Shown here piece by piece: positions 49,343 through 58,212 of a DNA stretch of 64,000 bases; within the stretch, counting starts at the first letter, position 1; each line of letters starts with the position of its first letter. The DNA lies in contig OY730228.1 of assembly GCA_963422565.1 (NCBI GenBank), positions 3,348,001-3,412,000 on the forward strand, given 5' to 3'. Under the pieces are notes generated by a model. It saw only the letters and a program-made list of their open reading frames with translations. It was not told the DNA's origin and ran no database searches. The position numbers and the translations under genes were made by a program. The DNA comes from G963422565 sp963422565. GTDB taxonomy: Bacteria; Pseudomonadota; Alphaproteobacteria; MPNO01.

Positions 49343-49855
49343 CTGAAGGCGATATCGAAAGCGTATGACTTTCTCTTGAACGGGATGGCCGTTCTGGCCG
49401 GTGTTCTGATCTTTTCGAGCTTCGCGATGATCGTCATCGACGTCACGATGCGAATCGTCGGGTTGAAGCCTCCGCTCTTCACCATCCCGGTCGTCGAATA
49501 CATCCTGCTCTGGTTCACGATGCTCGCCGCGCCCTGGCTGGTACGCATCAAGGGGCATGTATTCATCGATGCGCTCACGCGGGTCCTGCCGGCGACGGTC
49601 CGGAACGCGATCGCGAAAATCGTTTACGCGGTCTGCGCCCTCGCAGCGACGATCTATAGCATTCACGCTGCGGCGCTTCTTCATAGTGCCTGGTTGAATG
49701 ACGTCGTCGACGTTCGCAGCGTCGACATGCCGCAATGGGCATTGTTCGGCCCGATGCCGCTCTGTCTATTCCTGGTCGCGGTCGAGTTCGTTCGCTTTCT
49801 GATCGGGATCGACGACATGTACAGCCAGGCGACCGGGGAACGCGCAGGGGTCTAG
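49343..49855 (+). CDS. TRAP transporter small permease (DctQ type)
   Basis: About 170 residues with four predicted membrane helices (LLNGMAVLAGVLIFSSFAMI region, then VEYILLWFTMLAAPWL, the segment around residue 95, and LCLFLVAVEFVRFLIG). No ATG, GTG or TTG fits the beginning of the homology. A CTG at 49343, 5 bases after GGAGGGG, is the best start; an ATG at 49385 would remove part of the first helix. Belongs with the large permease 3 bases downstream and the binding protein at 51571. Confidence 0.78.
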   Translation: MKAISKAYDFLLNGMAVLAGVLIFSSFAMIVIDVTMRIVGLKPPLFTIPVVEYILLWFTMLAAPWLVRIKGHVFIDALTRVLPATVRNAIAKIVYAVCALAATIYSIHAAALLHSAWLNDVVDVRSVDMPQWALFGPMPLCLFLVAVEFVRFLIGIDDMYSQATGERAGV

Positions 49856-49858
49856 ACC

Positions 49859-51175
49859 ATGGATATGGAATGGTATTGGGCCCTTGCTGTACTGATCGGC
49901 ATGGTCATGTTCTTCATGGCGATGGGGGTTCCTGTCGCCCTGACATTCATCACGACGAATATAATCGGGGTGGTGATCTTCATGGAGGATCTGGCCGGCT
50001 GGACCCAGATCGTCGATAACTCCACCTCTCTGATCACGCGTTTTACGTTGGGTCCGGTGCCCATGTTCATAATGATGGGCGCCCTGTTTTTTCATACCGG
50101 ATTGGCAATACGCGTGTTCGACGGACTCGACGTGCTCTTCGGTCGGCTGTCGGGACGGCTCTGCTATCTGACCGTGGCGGGTGGCGCCATGTTCTCGACG
50201 CTGACGGGATCGAGCATGGCCAACACCGCGATGCTCGGGGCGTTGATGGTGCCCGAGATGCGCCGCCGCGGCTACAGTCAGCGCATGTCGATGGGGCCCA
50301 TTCTCGGCACCGGTGGGCTCGCCATGATCATTCCGCCGTCCGCTCTGGGCGTGCTGCTCGCATCCATCGCCAATATCGACGTCGGCCGGCTCTTGGTTGC
50401 GGGGTTTCTGCCGGGTTTCGTGCTTGCCGGTCTGTATGCGGCGTTGATCTTCTTCCAGATCCGGCTTCGACCGGACTCCGCGCCGCCCTATGCCGTCGAG
50501 ATGCCGCCGCTCCTGGATCGTTTCCGCCTGGTCTGTACCAACATCCTGCCGATGAGCCTGATCATCTTCATGGTGGTGGGTTTCATCATCCTCGGATGGG
50601 CGACGCCCACGGAGGCCGCGGCGTTCGGCGTATTGGGCGTGATCATCCTGGCCTGTGCGTTTCGGGTCATGACGTTCAAGGCGCTCCGGACGTCGATCGA
50701 GGCGACGGTCAAGGTCGGGGCGATGGTGTTCTTTATTATCATGAGCTCGACCGTATTCAGCCAGCTTCTGGCTTTCTCCGGCGGCAGCGCCGGGCTGCTC
50801 GGATGGGCGACCGGCTTCGAGGTCTCGAAATATTGGGTCCTCCTGGTGATGTTCTTCATCCTGATCGCGCTCGGCATGTTCATGGACGCCACATCCATGA
50901 TGCTGATCACGGTGCCGATCTTCTTCCCGCTGGCCCAGCAGCTCGGCTTCGATCTCATCTGGTTCGGCCTGTTCGTTCTAATGACATTCGAGATGGCCGG
51001 AACGACTCCGCCCTTCGGACTGCTGCTCTATGTCATGCTCGGCGTCGCACCCAGAGGAACGACGATGTTTCAGGTGGCCAGCGCCGCATTTCCGTTTCTT
51101 ATCTGCGATGCGATACTGATCCTCATCATGGTCCTGTATCCCGGGATCGCTCTCTGGCTCCCGAGCCTCATGTGA
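49859..51175 (+). CDS. TRAP transporter large permease (DctM type)
   Basis: 438-residue permease with about 12 membrane segments. MFSTLTGSSMANTAMLGALMVPEM and MIIPPSALGVLLASIANIDVGRLL-type text are typical. The sequence differs clearly from the other DctM at 25682, so this is a separate transporter rather than a duplicate. Together with dctQ and dctP it imports a carboxylate coupled to sodium; genes upstream suggest an aromatic acid. Confidence 0.92.
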   Translation: MDMEWYWALAVLIGMVMFFMAMGVPVALTFITTNIIGVVIFMEDLAGWTQIVDNSTSLITRFTLGPVPMFIMMGALFFHTGLAIRVFDGLDVLFGRLSGRLCYLTVAGGAMFSTLTGSSMANTAMLGALMVPEMRRRGYSQRMSMGPILGTGGLAMIIPPSALGVLLASIANIDVGRLLVAGFLPGFVLAGLYAALIFFQIRLRPDSAPPYAVEMPPLLDRFRLVCTNILPMSLIIFMVVGFIILGWATPTEAAAFGVLGVIILACAFRVMTFKALRTSIEATVKVGAMVFFIIMSSTVFSQLLAFSGGSAGLLGWATGFEVSKYWVLLVMFFILIALGMFMDATSMMLITVPIFFPLAQQLGFDLIWFGLFVLMTFEMAGTTPPFGLLLYVMLGVAPRGTTMFQVASAAFPFLICDAILILIMVLYPGIALWLPSLM

Positions 51176-51217
51176 CGGGAGATGGCGGCGATCCGCGACC
51201 GGGCCTGGAGGAACGCC

Positions 51218-51373
51218 ATGGCCAACGATCTTTCCAAGCGGCACGACGCCTTCTTCCGCACCGTCCTCTCCGATGCCGGGCGCACCGCCGCCCTGTTCCG
51301 CGACCGACGATCCCCCGGGGCGCCCTCTATGGCAGCTTGGTCGACTCGGCGCTGCCGCCGATCTCGGCGATGA
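51218..51373 (+). pseudogene. N-terminal fragment of an Rpn-family nuclease/transposase gene
   Basis: MANDLSKRHDAFFRTVLSDAGRTAALF is the recognisable start of Rpn (PF04754, recombination-promoting nuclease) proteins. After about 30 residues similarity is lost, and traces (GALYGSLVDSA) continue in another frame. GGAGG precedes the ATG by 6 bases. The fragment sits between dctM and dctP of the second TRAP operon, in a 395-base gap otherwise empty, and is probably the scar of an inserted gene. Confidence 0.6.
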
Positions 51374-51570
51374 TGTTCTATCGCGGTCGGGAGCGACGGA
51401 CGGCGGCGCCCGCTTCGGGCCGAGATGCAGCCGGCCCCCTGCTTCCGTTGTATCGGGGGGAGCCGTCGGGCATACTTCCGATCGGGGGAGCGTCCGATCG
51501 GTCGACGACGGTGATTCAGGCCCATCGTCTTTGGGGGCGCCCGTTCAACGGCCTGATCGGAGGATGAGAC

Positions 51571-52557
51571 ATGTCTCTCAGACCGGTATTTCTATCGATG
51601 ATCGTCGCCGCTGCGGCCGCTTGGTCGGTGCCGGCGTGGGCTTCGACGATCAAGGTCTCGACCTGTCAGATACGGACTCACGATCATGTGATCGTGTTTC
51701 TGGATGAATTTCTCAAACCTGCCCAGAACAACGATATTGGCCTGGATCTTCGCTATGTCGGCGGTCCGGAGATCACGCCGTTCCGCAAGCAAGGCGGTCT
51801 TTTGAAGCGCGGGTTGATCGACCTGATCTTCTGCCCGACGCCCTATTATGGTGCGGACCTCCCGGAAGCTCGGCTGTTGGGCGCACATAACAAGTCTCTT
51901 GAGGAAATGCGCAAGAATGGGGCATACGACATGCTCAGGGAGGCCTGGGACAAGGGCTTGAATGCGCATATTCTCGCTTGGCCGGCTTTCAACGTATCGA
52001 CGTTCTATGTTTATACGAAATTCGAGCCGAAGCTCAGCAAGGAGACCGGGATCGATCTGACGGGTGTAAAGATGCGCTCGACCGGTCTCTACAAGCCGTT
52101 CCTGGCGGCGATGAATGCGATCCCGGTCGGCATAGCGCCCGGCGATGTCTATACGGGTCTGGAGCGAGGTGTAGTAGACGGAATCGCATGGCCAAAGGGC
52201 TCAGTCACCAAATACGGCTGGGAAAAATTCCTCAGATATAAGGTCACTCCAAACTTCTATGGTGCGACATTTATGGTTATCGTCAACAAAAAGAAATGGA
52301 ACAGCCTGACGCAAGAGGAGAGAGACTTCCTCACGAAGGTCGCGGCAATATATGAGAAGAAGAGCGACGAGGTCGTCGGCAGAAATCTCACGGCGGACGA
52401 GGAGAGGCTCGAAAAAGCCGGTGTTCGGACGGTCGCACTCGAAGGTGCGTATGCGAAAGCGTATCTCAAGACCATTTACGATGCGAAATGGGCAGTCAAC
52501 GACAAGTATAAGTACACGGTGGACTATAAAACCTTGAAATCGCTGATGTACGAGTAG
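51571..52557 (+). CDS. TRAP transporter periplasmic solute-binding protein (DctP type)
   Basis: 328-residue secreted protein. A signal peptide covers residues 1-25 (AAAAAWSVPAWA-ST cleavage). VKMRSTGLYKPFLAAMNAIPVGIAPGDVYTGLERGVVDGI is the DctP ligand region with its conserved Arg near residue 170. The gene is visibly richer in A and T than its neighbours, with many AAG/AAA and TAT codons near its end, hinting at separate origin. It lies 395 bases after dctM rather than first in the operon, and ends in a good terminator. Confidence 0.88.
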   Translation: MSLRPVFLSMIVAAAAAWSVPAWASTIKVSTCQIRTHDHVIVFLDEFLKPAQNNDIGLDLRYVGGPEITPFRKQGGLLKRGLIDLIFCPTPYYGADLPEARLLGAHNKSLEEMRKNGAYDMLREAWDKGLNAHILAWPAFNVSTFYVYTKFEPKLSKETGIDLTGVKMRSTGLYKPFLAAMNAIPVGIAPGDVYTGLERGVVDGIAWPKGSVTKYGWEKFLRYKVTPNFYGATFMVIVNKKKWNSLTQEERDFLTKVAAIYEKKSDEVVGRNLTADEERLEKAGVRTVALEGAYAKAYLKTIYDAKWAVNDKYKYTVDYKTLKSLMYE

Positions 52558-52587
52558 CCCGCCCGCGGTTCGGGTAACGCGGTTTCG

Positions 52588-52610
52588 GGGCCGTCGCGAG
52601 GCGGCCCTTT
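52588..52610 (+). terminator. Hairpin terminator after dctP
   Basis: GGGCCGTC, GCGA tetraloop, GGCGGCCC then TTT: an 8-pair stem with one G-T pair, 31 bases after the dctP stop and just before the convergent hydrolase end. Probably serves the plus strand, since the short T-run is on that side. Confidence 0.65.
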
Positions 52611-52621
52611 CCGTGCGCTGG

Positions 52622-53416
52622 CTAAGCCGAGTGGAGGAATTCCGTCAACGCACTCTCGAAGGCCCGCGGGTTGGCGATGTTGCAGATATGGCCGGCGTCC
52701 GGCAGCGACACGTGGCGGGCAGCCGGTACCGCCGAGGCCATCTCCCGCATGACCTCGGGCGGGGCGCCGGCATGATCGCGCGCGCCGGAGACGAACAGGG
52801 TCGGCGTGCGGATCGCGCCCAGCCGATCCCGATGGTCGCGTTCGAGCAGCGCCGCGACGCAACCTGCATAGCCCTCGACCGGGGTCCGGAGAATCATCGC
52901 CTGCACCCGGTCGATGATATCCGGGTTGGCTGCCCTGAACGCGTCCGGGAACCATCGCTGCAACGTGGGCTCGACGATCTCCGCGATACCCCCTCGGCGC
53001 GCGGCTTCAAGCATCGGCGGCCAGATCGCGCGATATCCGGGCGCAAGTGCCGCCCGGCAGGCGACCGGGACGAGCGCCTCGAGACGGTCCGGGTGCGCGC
53101 GGGCGAGCGCCATCGCGACCACCCCGCCGAGTCCGATTCCGACGAGGCACGACCGGGTGATCCCGAGCCCGTCCCAGAGCCCGACGATGTCGCCGATCAA
53201 CTGGTCGAGCGTGTAGGGACCGGAAGGAACCGCGCTGTCGCCATGGCCCCGGGTGTCGAACCGCAGCAGCCGATGGGTGCGGCCAAGGACGGCGATATGC
53301 GGGTCCCACATGGTCAGGTCGTTGGTGAGGCCGGTTGCGAAAGTGATCCAGGGGGCGCCCTCGGGGCCGTCGATCCGATAGTTGAGCGAGACCCCAGCCG
53401 CCGTCAGTTTCGGCAT
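52622..53416 (-). CDS. Alpha/beta-hydrolase with glycine at the nucleophile position
   Basis: 264 residues, overall like 3-oxoadipate enol-lactonases (PcaD) with RFDTRGHGDS (52-61), the acid Asp214 in VSGARDHAG and His243 in DAGHICN. The nucleophile elbow reads GIGLGG (93-98): residue 95, normally Ser, is Gly, encoded by GGA. Two base changes separate GGA from the usual Ser codons, so it is not a single recent hit. The protein may be inactive as a hydrolase, use a different mechanism, or have a binding role. The ATG at 53416 is used as homology starts there. Confidence 0.82.
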   Translation of the reverse strand: MPKLTAAGVSLNYRIDGPEGAPWITFATGLTNDLTMWDPHIAVLGRTHRLLRFDTRGHGDSAVPSGPYTLDQLIGDIVGLWDGLGITRSCLVGIGLGGVVAMALARAHPDRLEALVPVACRAALAPGYRAIWPPMLEAARRGGIAEIVEPTLQRWFPDAFRAANPDIIDRVQAMILRTPVEGYAGCVAALLERDHRDRLGAIRTPTLFVSGARDHAGAPPEVMREMASAVPAARHVSLPDAGHICNIANPRAFESALTEFLHSA

Positions 53417-53500
53417 GTCCTGTCCTCTTCTTTCACCTAGATCCCCCCATCGAACACGAAATCCGCTAACCTGGACAGGATGATCCGGCGAGATGCGGCG

Positions 53501-54267
53501 ATGACCGATGCCGAGAACGGTTTGCCCCTGAAAGGGAAGGTTGCGATCGTCACGGGCAGCGTAGCCGGGATCGGCCGCGCGACGGCGCTCGCGCTCGGCC
53601 GCGACGGAGCGTCGGTCGTCGTCAACGGCCGGCGCTCCGTGGCGGCGGCCGCCGATGCCGCAGCGCTCGTCGAGAAGGCGGGTGGCCGCGCCCTCGTCCA
53701 CATGGCCGACGTGAGCGAGCCGGCACAGGCGGCCCGCCTCGTCGCCGCGGCCGTCGACGGATTCGGACGGCTCGACATTCTCGTCAACAACGTCTCGCAC
53801 CGGATCGCCAAGCCGATCGAGGAGATCGGCTTCGACGAATGGCGCGATGTCCAGGCGAGCACGCTCGACGCCGCCTTTCTGTGCATCCGCGCCGCAGTGC
53901 CCCATATCAAGGCGGCGGGCGGCGGCTCGATCGTCAATATCGGCGGCGTCTCGGGGCATGCAGGGGTGAAGAACCGCGCCGCGGTCGCCGCCGCCAAGGC
54001 CGGCCTCGCCGGGATGACGGCGGCGCTTGCCGTCGAACTCGGTCCGGCGAATATCAACGTCAACTGCGTTTCGCCCGGCAGTATCGACAATTATCGGAGC
54101 GCCGCCGCCATGTCCGCGCATTTCCTCGACCGCCCGCCGCCGATGGGGCGGATGGGAAGGGTCGATGAGGTCCCGCGATGGTACGCCATCTGTGCGGGCC
54201 GTCCGGGCGCTACGTCGCCGGGCAGACGATCCATGTCTGCGGGGCGTGGAATGTTTCGATCGCCTGA
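53501..54267 (+). pseudogene. Short-chain dehydrogenase with C-terminal frameshift
   Basis: Reads as an SDR from ATG 53501: VTGSVAGIGRATAL (cofactor motif), NNVSHRIAKPIEEIG, then to GRMGRVDEV near 54170. There the frame changes: the family's ending (MVRHLCGPSGRYVAGQTIHVCGAW, in parts) is found one base off and stops at 54267. One missing base, probably a G in GTC(G)CCGCG, explains it. The unshifted frame runs on to 54376 with unrelated text. The canonical Ser and Tyr are Gly and Val here (NIGGVSG, VAAAK), as in a known branch of SDRs with RAxVxxAKAG. It may be a sequencing error, so the gene could be intact. Confidence 0.72.
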
Positions 54268-54368
54268 GCCCGGCATTTCGCAAGGGCGCCGCCGACATGT
54301 TGGGCAGCCGGGCCTCGTTCCGGGCCGTGACGGGCTGCCGTGGTCGAAAACGAATACGGGAGGCAGAC

Positions 54369-54794
54369 ATGAGTGAAACCGCGCCGTCGCTGCGGCTGAC
54401 CAATGGTGGGGCGTTCGGAATGCTTGAGGCTGCGATGGCCAAGGCCCATGAGATGGGGGTGCCGCAATGCATTTCGATCGTCGATTCCGGTGGCCATCTG
54501 CTGGCCTTCTCGCGGATGGACGGGGCCTATGTTCTGTCGATCGAGTCCTCCCTGGCGAAGGCGATGACCGCGGCCTCCTATGGCGAGCCGACCGGCAACA
54601 TCCCCGCCGGGGTCGATATCAAGCTCGCGATCGCGACCGGGGGCAAGAGAGTCAATCTGCCCGGCGGTCTGCCCATCGTCGTCGACGGTCACCTGATCGG
54701 CGGCGTCGGGGTGGGATCGGGCGCCGGACATGAGGATCTCGAAGTTGCTCGCGCGGCTCTCGCGGCGATTCCCGGAGCGGCCCGTTTCGATTGA
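54369..54794 (+). CDS. GlcG/HbpS-family heme-binding protein
   Basis: 141-residue protein of the GlcG/HbpS (DUF336) family. Family hallmarks are VDSGGHLLAFSRMDGAYVLSIE (in parts, residues ~38-60), a KAMTAASYG segment and a C-terminal GLPIVVDGHLIGGVGVGSG. Members bind heme or act as accessory proteins in glycolate, diol and other catabolic operons. The ATG at 54369 is at the start of similarity. Follows the SDR gene by about 100 bases. Confidence 0.85.
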   Translation: MSETAPSLRLTNGGAFGMLEAAMAKAHEMGVPQCISIVDSGGHLLAFSRMDGAYVLSIESSLAKAMTAASYGEPTGNIPAGVDIKLAIATGGKRVNLPGGLPIVVDGHLIGGVGVGSGAGHEDLEVARAALAAIPGAARFD

Positions 54795-54815
54795 TCGGCC
54801 CGGCGGCCGCCAGGC

Positions 54816-56054
54816 TCAGCCGGCTACGGCGGCCGGCATCATGCTGCGGCCGCGATTTTCCGGTATGAACAGCGACAGAAAGGCGGCAACCAGGGCGAGG
54901 GCGAAGGACAGGATCCACATCCAGTCATATTGACCGACCAGATCGAACAGCCGGCCGCCGATGAATGAGCCGAGCGCTCCGCCGATCGAGTGGAAGGCGA
55001 ACAGTAGGCCCATCGTCAGCCCCATGATTCGCAGCCCGATATGGGTCGCCACGATGTTGGCGACCACCGGGAAGGTCGAGAAGTCGAAGATGCCGAACAG
55101 TGTCGCGAAGACGAACAGGAGCGGCGCGTCACCGGCGACATGCATCAGCATAAGAAAACAGAACGCGCGCAGAAAATAGATGCTGGCGAGCAGCAGCGGA
55201 CGATGGAATCGGTCGGACAGCGCACCGTACCCGATCATGCCGATCATCGAGAACGTCGCCAGCACGCCGAACGCGGCGGCGCCCTCGACCGGGGGGAAGC
55301 CGCAGGCCGCCGCGTAGGGAAGGAAGTGAATCCGAATCGCCCCGATGGTCGTGAACCCGCAGACGATATAGCCGATTCCCATCAGCCAGAAGGCGCGCGA
55401 GCGGGCGAGAAAGCGGAGCTGGGCGGCGAGGCTCCTCCCGGTGTCGACATGGCCCGGGTCGGCGGCCGGGGCGGCTCCACGGCGGATCAGCACCCAGGTC
55501 AGCACCGCCGTCGCGGTCAGCATCACCGCGAGGACGACATAGCTCGGGCGCCAGCCGATCGCCTCGATCGAGATGGCCAGCAGCGGCATGAGCACGAGCT
55601 GGCCGCCGGTCGCGCCGGAAGAAGCGAGCCCCGTCGCGAGCCCGCGATGCTCCCGGAAATAGAAGGAGACCACCGTCCCGATCAGCGGTGCGGAGATCGC
55701 GGAGAAACCGATCCCGCCGATGATGCCGAAGATCAGGATATAGTGCCAGCCGGTAGACATGTTGGCGGTCATGGCCATCGCTGCGGCGACGATCAGCAGC
55801 CCGGCGACGTTCACCAGCCTCGCACCCGCCCGGTCGAGCGCGATGCCTGCGAGCGGCGAGCCGACCGCCATCACGATCAGCATCACCGCGCCGCCGGTGG
55901 AGACGAAGGTGCGGTCCCAGCCCAGTTCGTTCTCCCATGTCGGGATAAGCAGGCCGAGCGACGTGCGGGCGGCCATGACCAGGCTGAGAACCAGGAACAG
56001 AACGCCGACGACCATCCAGCCATAGCTGTTCGAACGAAGCAGTCGAAGACTCAT
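54816..56054 (-). CDS. MFS transporter (oxalate/formate antiporter-like)
   Basis: 412-residue major facilitator with 12 predicted membrane helices. The loop 2-3 motif appears as GSPLAGIALDRAGARLV (near residues 65-81), and a related GYGALSDRFHRPLLL sits after helix 8 (near residue 275), as expected from the internal repeat. Such monocarboxylate-type MFS proteins export or import organic acids; the substrate cannot be given. Convergent with the GlcG-like gene, 21 bases apart. Confidence 0.88.
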   Translation of the reverse strand: MSLRLLRSNSYGWMVVGVLFLVLSLVMAARTSLGLLIPTWENELGWDRTFVSTGGAVMLIVMAVGSPLAGIALDRAGARLVNVAGLLIVAAAMAMTANMSTGWHYILIFGIIGGIGFSAISAPLIGTVVSFYFREHRGLATGLASSGATGGQLVLMPLLAISIEAIGWRPSYVVLAVMLTATAVLTWVLIRRGAAPAADPGHVDTGRSLAAQLRFLARSRAFWLMGIGYIVCGFTTIGAIRIHFLPYAAACGFPPVEGAAAFGVLATFSMIGMIGYGALSDRFHRPLLLASIYFLRAFCFLMLMHVAGDAPLLFVFATLFGIFDFSTFPVVANIVATHIGLRIMGLTMGLLFAFHSIGGALGSFIGGRLFDLVGQYDWMWILSFALALVAAFLSLFIPENRGRSMMPAAVAG

Positions 56055-56301
56055 GCGGGGACCGGAATGATTGCGGTCGTTCCTGCGATCCTAACATGCT
56101 GGGCCGCGCGCCGCCCGGCCGCCGGCGTTCCGATCGACAAGCCAAAAAAGGAAATTCCCGGTTGGCGCGAACGGGACGTTTGCCGCTGGGACCGACGATC
56201 GGCGCCGCGCAGCGGCGAGCGGAAGTACTCGTTTCGGCGTCCTGGCGGCCGGCCTGCGCCGGCATCGTAGCTCAGGTCGTCACCCGTTTCTCAAGGAAGG
56301 A
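56055..56301. other. Non-coding stretch upstream of MFS gene
   Basis: Part of a 470-base gap between the divergent starts at 56054 and 56525. Beyond the repeat at 56302-56433 I see no gene or RNA; promoters of both genes should be here. Confidence 0.4.
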
Positions 56302-56433
56302 TCCCCCACCCCAACCCTCCCTCTCGAGGGGGAAGAGTGAGAGAGGGCGGGCGTGAATCCGTCCCCTTGAGGGAGAGGCAGGAGGGTCTTGCGACTTGCC
56401 GGTCGTGGTCCGCGAAACGAGCACTGCCGAGCG
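56302..56433 (+). repeat. Dispersed repeat, copy B
   Basis: Same repeat as 42842-42972: CCCCCACCCCAACCCTCCCT, AGTGAGAGAGGGCGGGCG, CCTTGAGGGAGAGGCAGG, then a shared tail of the type CGGTCGTGGTCCGCGAAACGA. Both copies have the same orientation and lie about 80-90 bases upstream of a plus-strand start. Confidence 0.75.
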
Positions 56434-56524
56434 GCGAGGGAACCGATTCCGCCCGGATCGGTTATGCTCTTCGGCGGAGGGTGTGCAACCGAGCGCGAGG
56501 GCCGCCGATGCCCGATCGGTACTG

Positions 56525-58153
56525 ATGGAAGGCCATCTCCGCGACGGGGTCATCATCCTCGCCGCCGCCGTGGTCGCGTCGGTCGGGCTCGATCGTCTGC
56601 GTCTGTCGCCGGTCCTCGGCTACATGATCGTCGGCGTGGCGATCGGCCCGTTCGCGCTGCATCTCATAGACGATGTCGAGAGCGCGCGCGGCCTCGCCGA
56701 GTTCGGTGTGGTGTTTCTGCTGTTCTCCATCGGCCTGGAGCTACCGCTCGGGCGTCTGCGCATACTTTCGCCGATGCTCTTCGGACTCGCGGCGGCGCAG
56801 ATCCTGGTCACCGCTGCGGTCATCGGCGGCGCGGCGTTTCTCGCCGGTCTGTCCCTCGACGCGGCGATCGTCGTCGGGCTCGCGCTCGCCCTTTCCTCGA
56901 CCGTGTTCGTGGTCCGTCTGCTGATCGACGCTCGGCGGCTCGCCGGTCGGATCGGCCGGTCGGCTTTCGGCATTCTCCTGACTCAGGATATCGCGATCGC
57001 GCCGATCCTCGTGGTGACGATCGCGTTCATCGATCGCGAGACCGGGCTCGCCGTCTCGCTCGGGATCGCGGCCGCGAAGGCGGCGGCCGCGGTCGCCGTG
57101 ATCTTCGCGGCCGGGCATTATGTCCTGCGCCCGCTTTTTCGGCTGGCTGCGGTCGGCAAGTCCGAAGAGGCGTTCGTGGCGACGACGCTTCTCGTCGTGC
57201 TCTGTACGGCGGCCCTGACGGAGGTCGCGGGCCTCTCCCTCGCCCTCGGGGGCCTGTTGGCCGGGATGCTGTTGGCCGAGACCCAGTACAGGCACCAGGT
57301 CGCGGCCGAGATCCGGCCGTTTCGCGGCTTGCTCGTCGGCCTGTTCTTCATGACGATCGGAATGGTGACGGATCTCGGTCATGCCTGGTCGTCGCTCCCG
57401 GATGTCGCCGCGGTCCTGGTCGGGATTCTGGCGGCGAAGACGCTGGTCCTCGCGGGGTTGGCGTTGTTGTTCGGTTTCCCCGCCCAGGTCGCCGTCTCGC
57501 TCGGTTTGCTGCTGGCCCAGGGCGGGGAATTCGCCTTCGTTCTGCTGGGCGTCGCCGCGGCCGGCGGCCTCCTGAGCGGCGCGGACGCGCAGACGCTGAT
57601 CGTCGCGGTGGCGCTTTCGCTGTTCGTGACGCCGATGCTGGCCGCCGCCAGCCGCCGACTGGCGCGGCAGGGCGCCGCACGCAGCGTCGCCCACGCCGAC
57701 CCGCTGCGTCACCCGGTCGCCGAGACCGGAGGCCATGTGATCATCGCCGGCTACGGCAGGGTCGGACGGACGGTCGCCAAGCGGCTCGCCGCGGCCGGCA
57801 TCCCCTATCGGGCGATCGACCAGGATCCGGATCTTGTCGGACGGGCGCAGGGGGACTCGGTCTTTTTCGGCGACGCGACGCGGCTCGATGTCCTGCAGGC
57901 GCTCCATATCGACCAGGCGCGCGCGGTCGTTGTCGCGCTGCCCGATCGCGAGGCGGCGATTCGGCTCGTCGGGATGCTGCGCATGGTCGTCGAGGATCGG
58001 CCGATCCTGGCGCGCGCCGCCACCGAAGAGCATGCGCGCGAGCTCGTCGAGGCGGGCGCCGACGAGATCGTCCTCGAGCTGATCGCGACCGGTGATCGGC
58101 TGGCTAGGCTGATCCCCGAGGCGAGCCCGGCCGGCGGCGCGGGTGGGCCGTGA
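56525..58153 (+). CDS. Kef-type cation:proton antiporter with TrkA-N domain
   Basis: 542-residue CPA2 antiporter. About 12 membrane segments (residues ~8-385) with FLLFSIGLEL and ALALSSTVFVVRLL motifs, and a GLLLAQGGEFAFVLL helix typical of KefB/KefC. A C-terminal RCK/TrkA-N domain (from about residue 405) has the nucleotide motif IAGYGRVGRTVAKRLAAAG. Exchanges K+ or Na+ for protons, gated by NAD(H) or glutathione adducts in relatives. The ATG at 56525 is chosen because the membrane domain starts there. Unrelated in function to the following alicyclic operon. Confidence 0.88.
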   Translation: MEGHLRDGVIILAAAVVASVGLDRLRLSPVLGYMIVGVAIGPFALHLIDDVESARGLAEFGVVFLLFSIGLELPLGRLRILSPMLFGLAAAQILVTAAVIGGAAFLAGLSLDAAIVVGLALALSSTVFVVRLLIDARRLAGRIGRSAFGILLTQDIAIAPILVVTIAFIDRETGLAVSLGIAAAKAAAAVAVIFAAGHYVLRPLFRLAAVGKSEEAFVATTLLVVLCTAALTEVAGLSLALGGLLAGMLLAETQYRHQVAAEIRPFRGLLVGLFFMTIGMVTDLGHAWSSLPDVAAVLVGILAAKTLVLAGLALLFGFPAQVAVSLGLLLAQGGEFAFVLLGVAAAGGLLSGADAQTLIVAVALSLFVTPMLAAASRRLARQGAARSVAHADPLRHPVAETGGHVIIAGYGRVGRTVAKRLAAAGIPYRAIDQDPDLVGRAQGDSVFFGDATRLDVLQALHIDQARAVVVALPDREAAIRLVGMLRMVVEDRPILARAATEEHARELVEAGADEIVLELIATGDRLARLIPEASPAGGAGGP

Positions 58154-58212
58154 CATCGCCGACCGTTCGGGCGAACATGCCTGCCTTCGCGTACGACCGC
58201 AGGACATGACGG

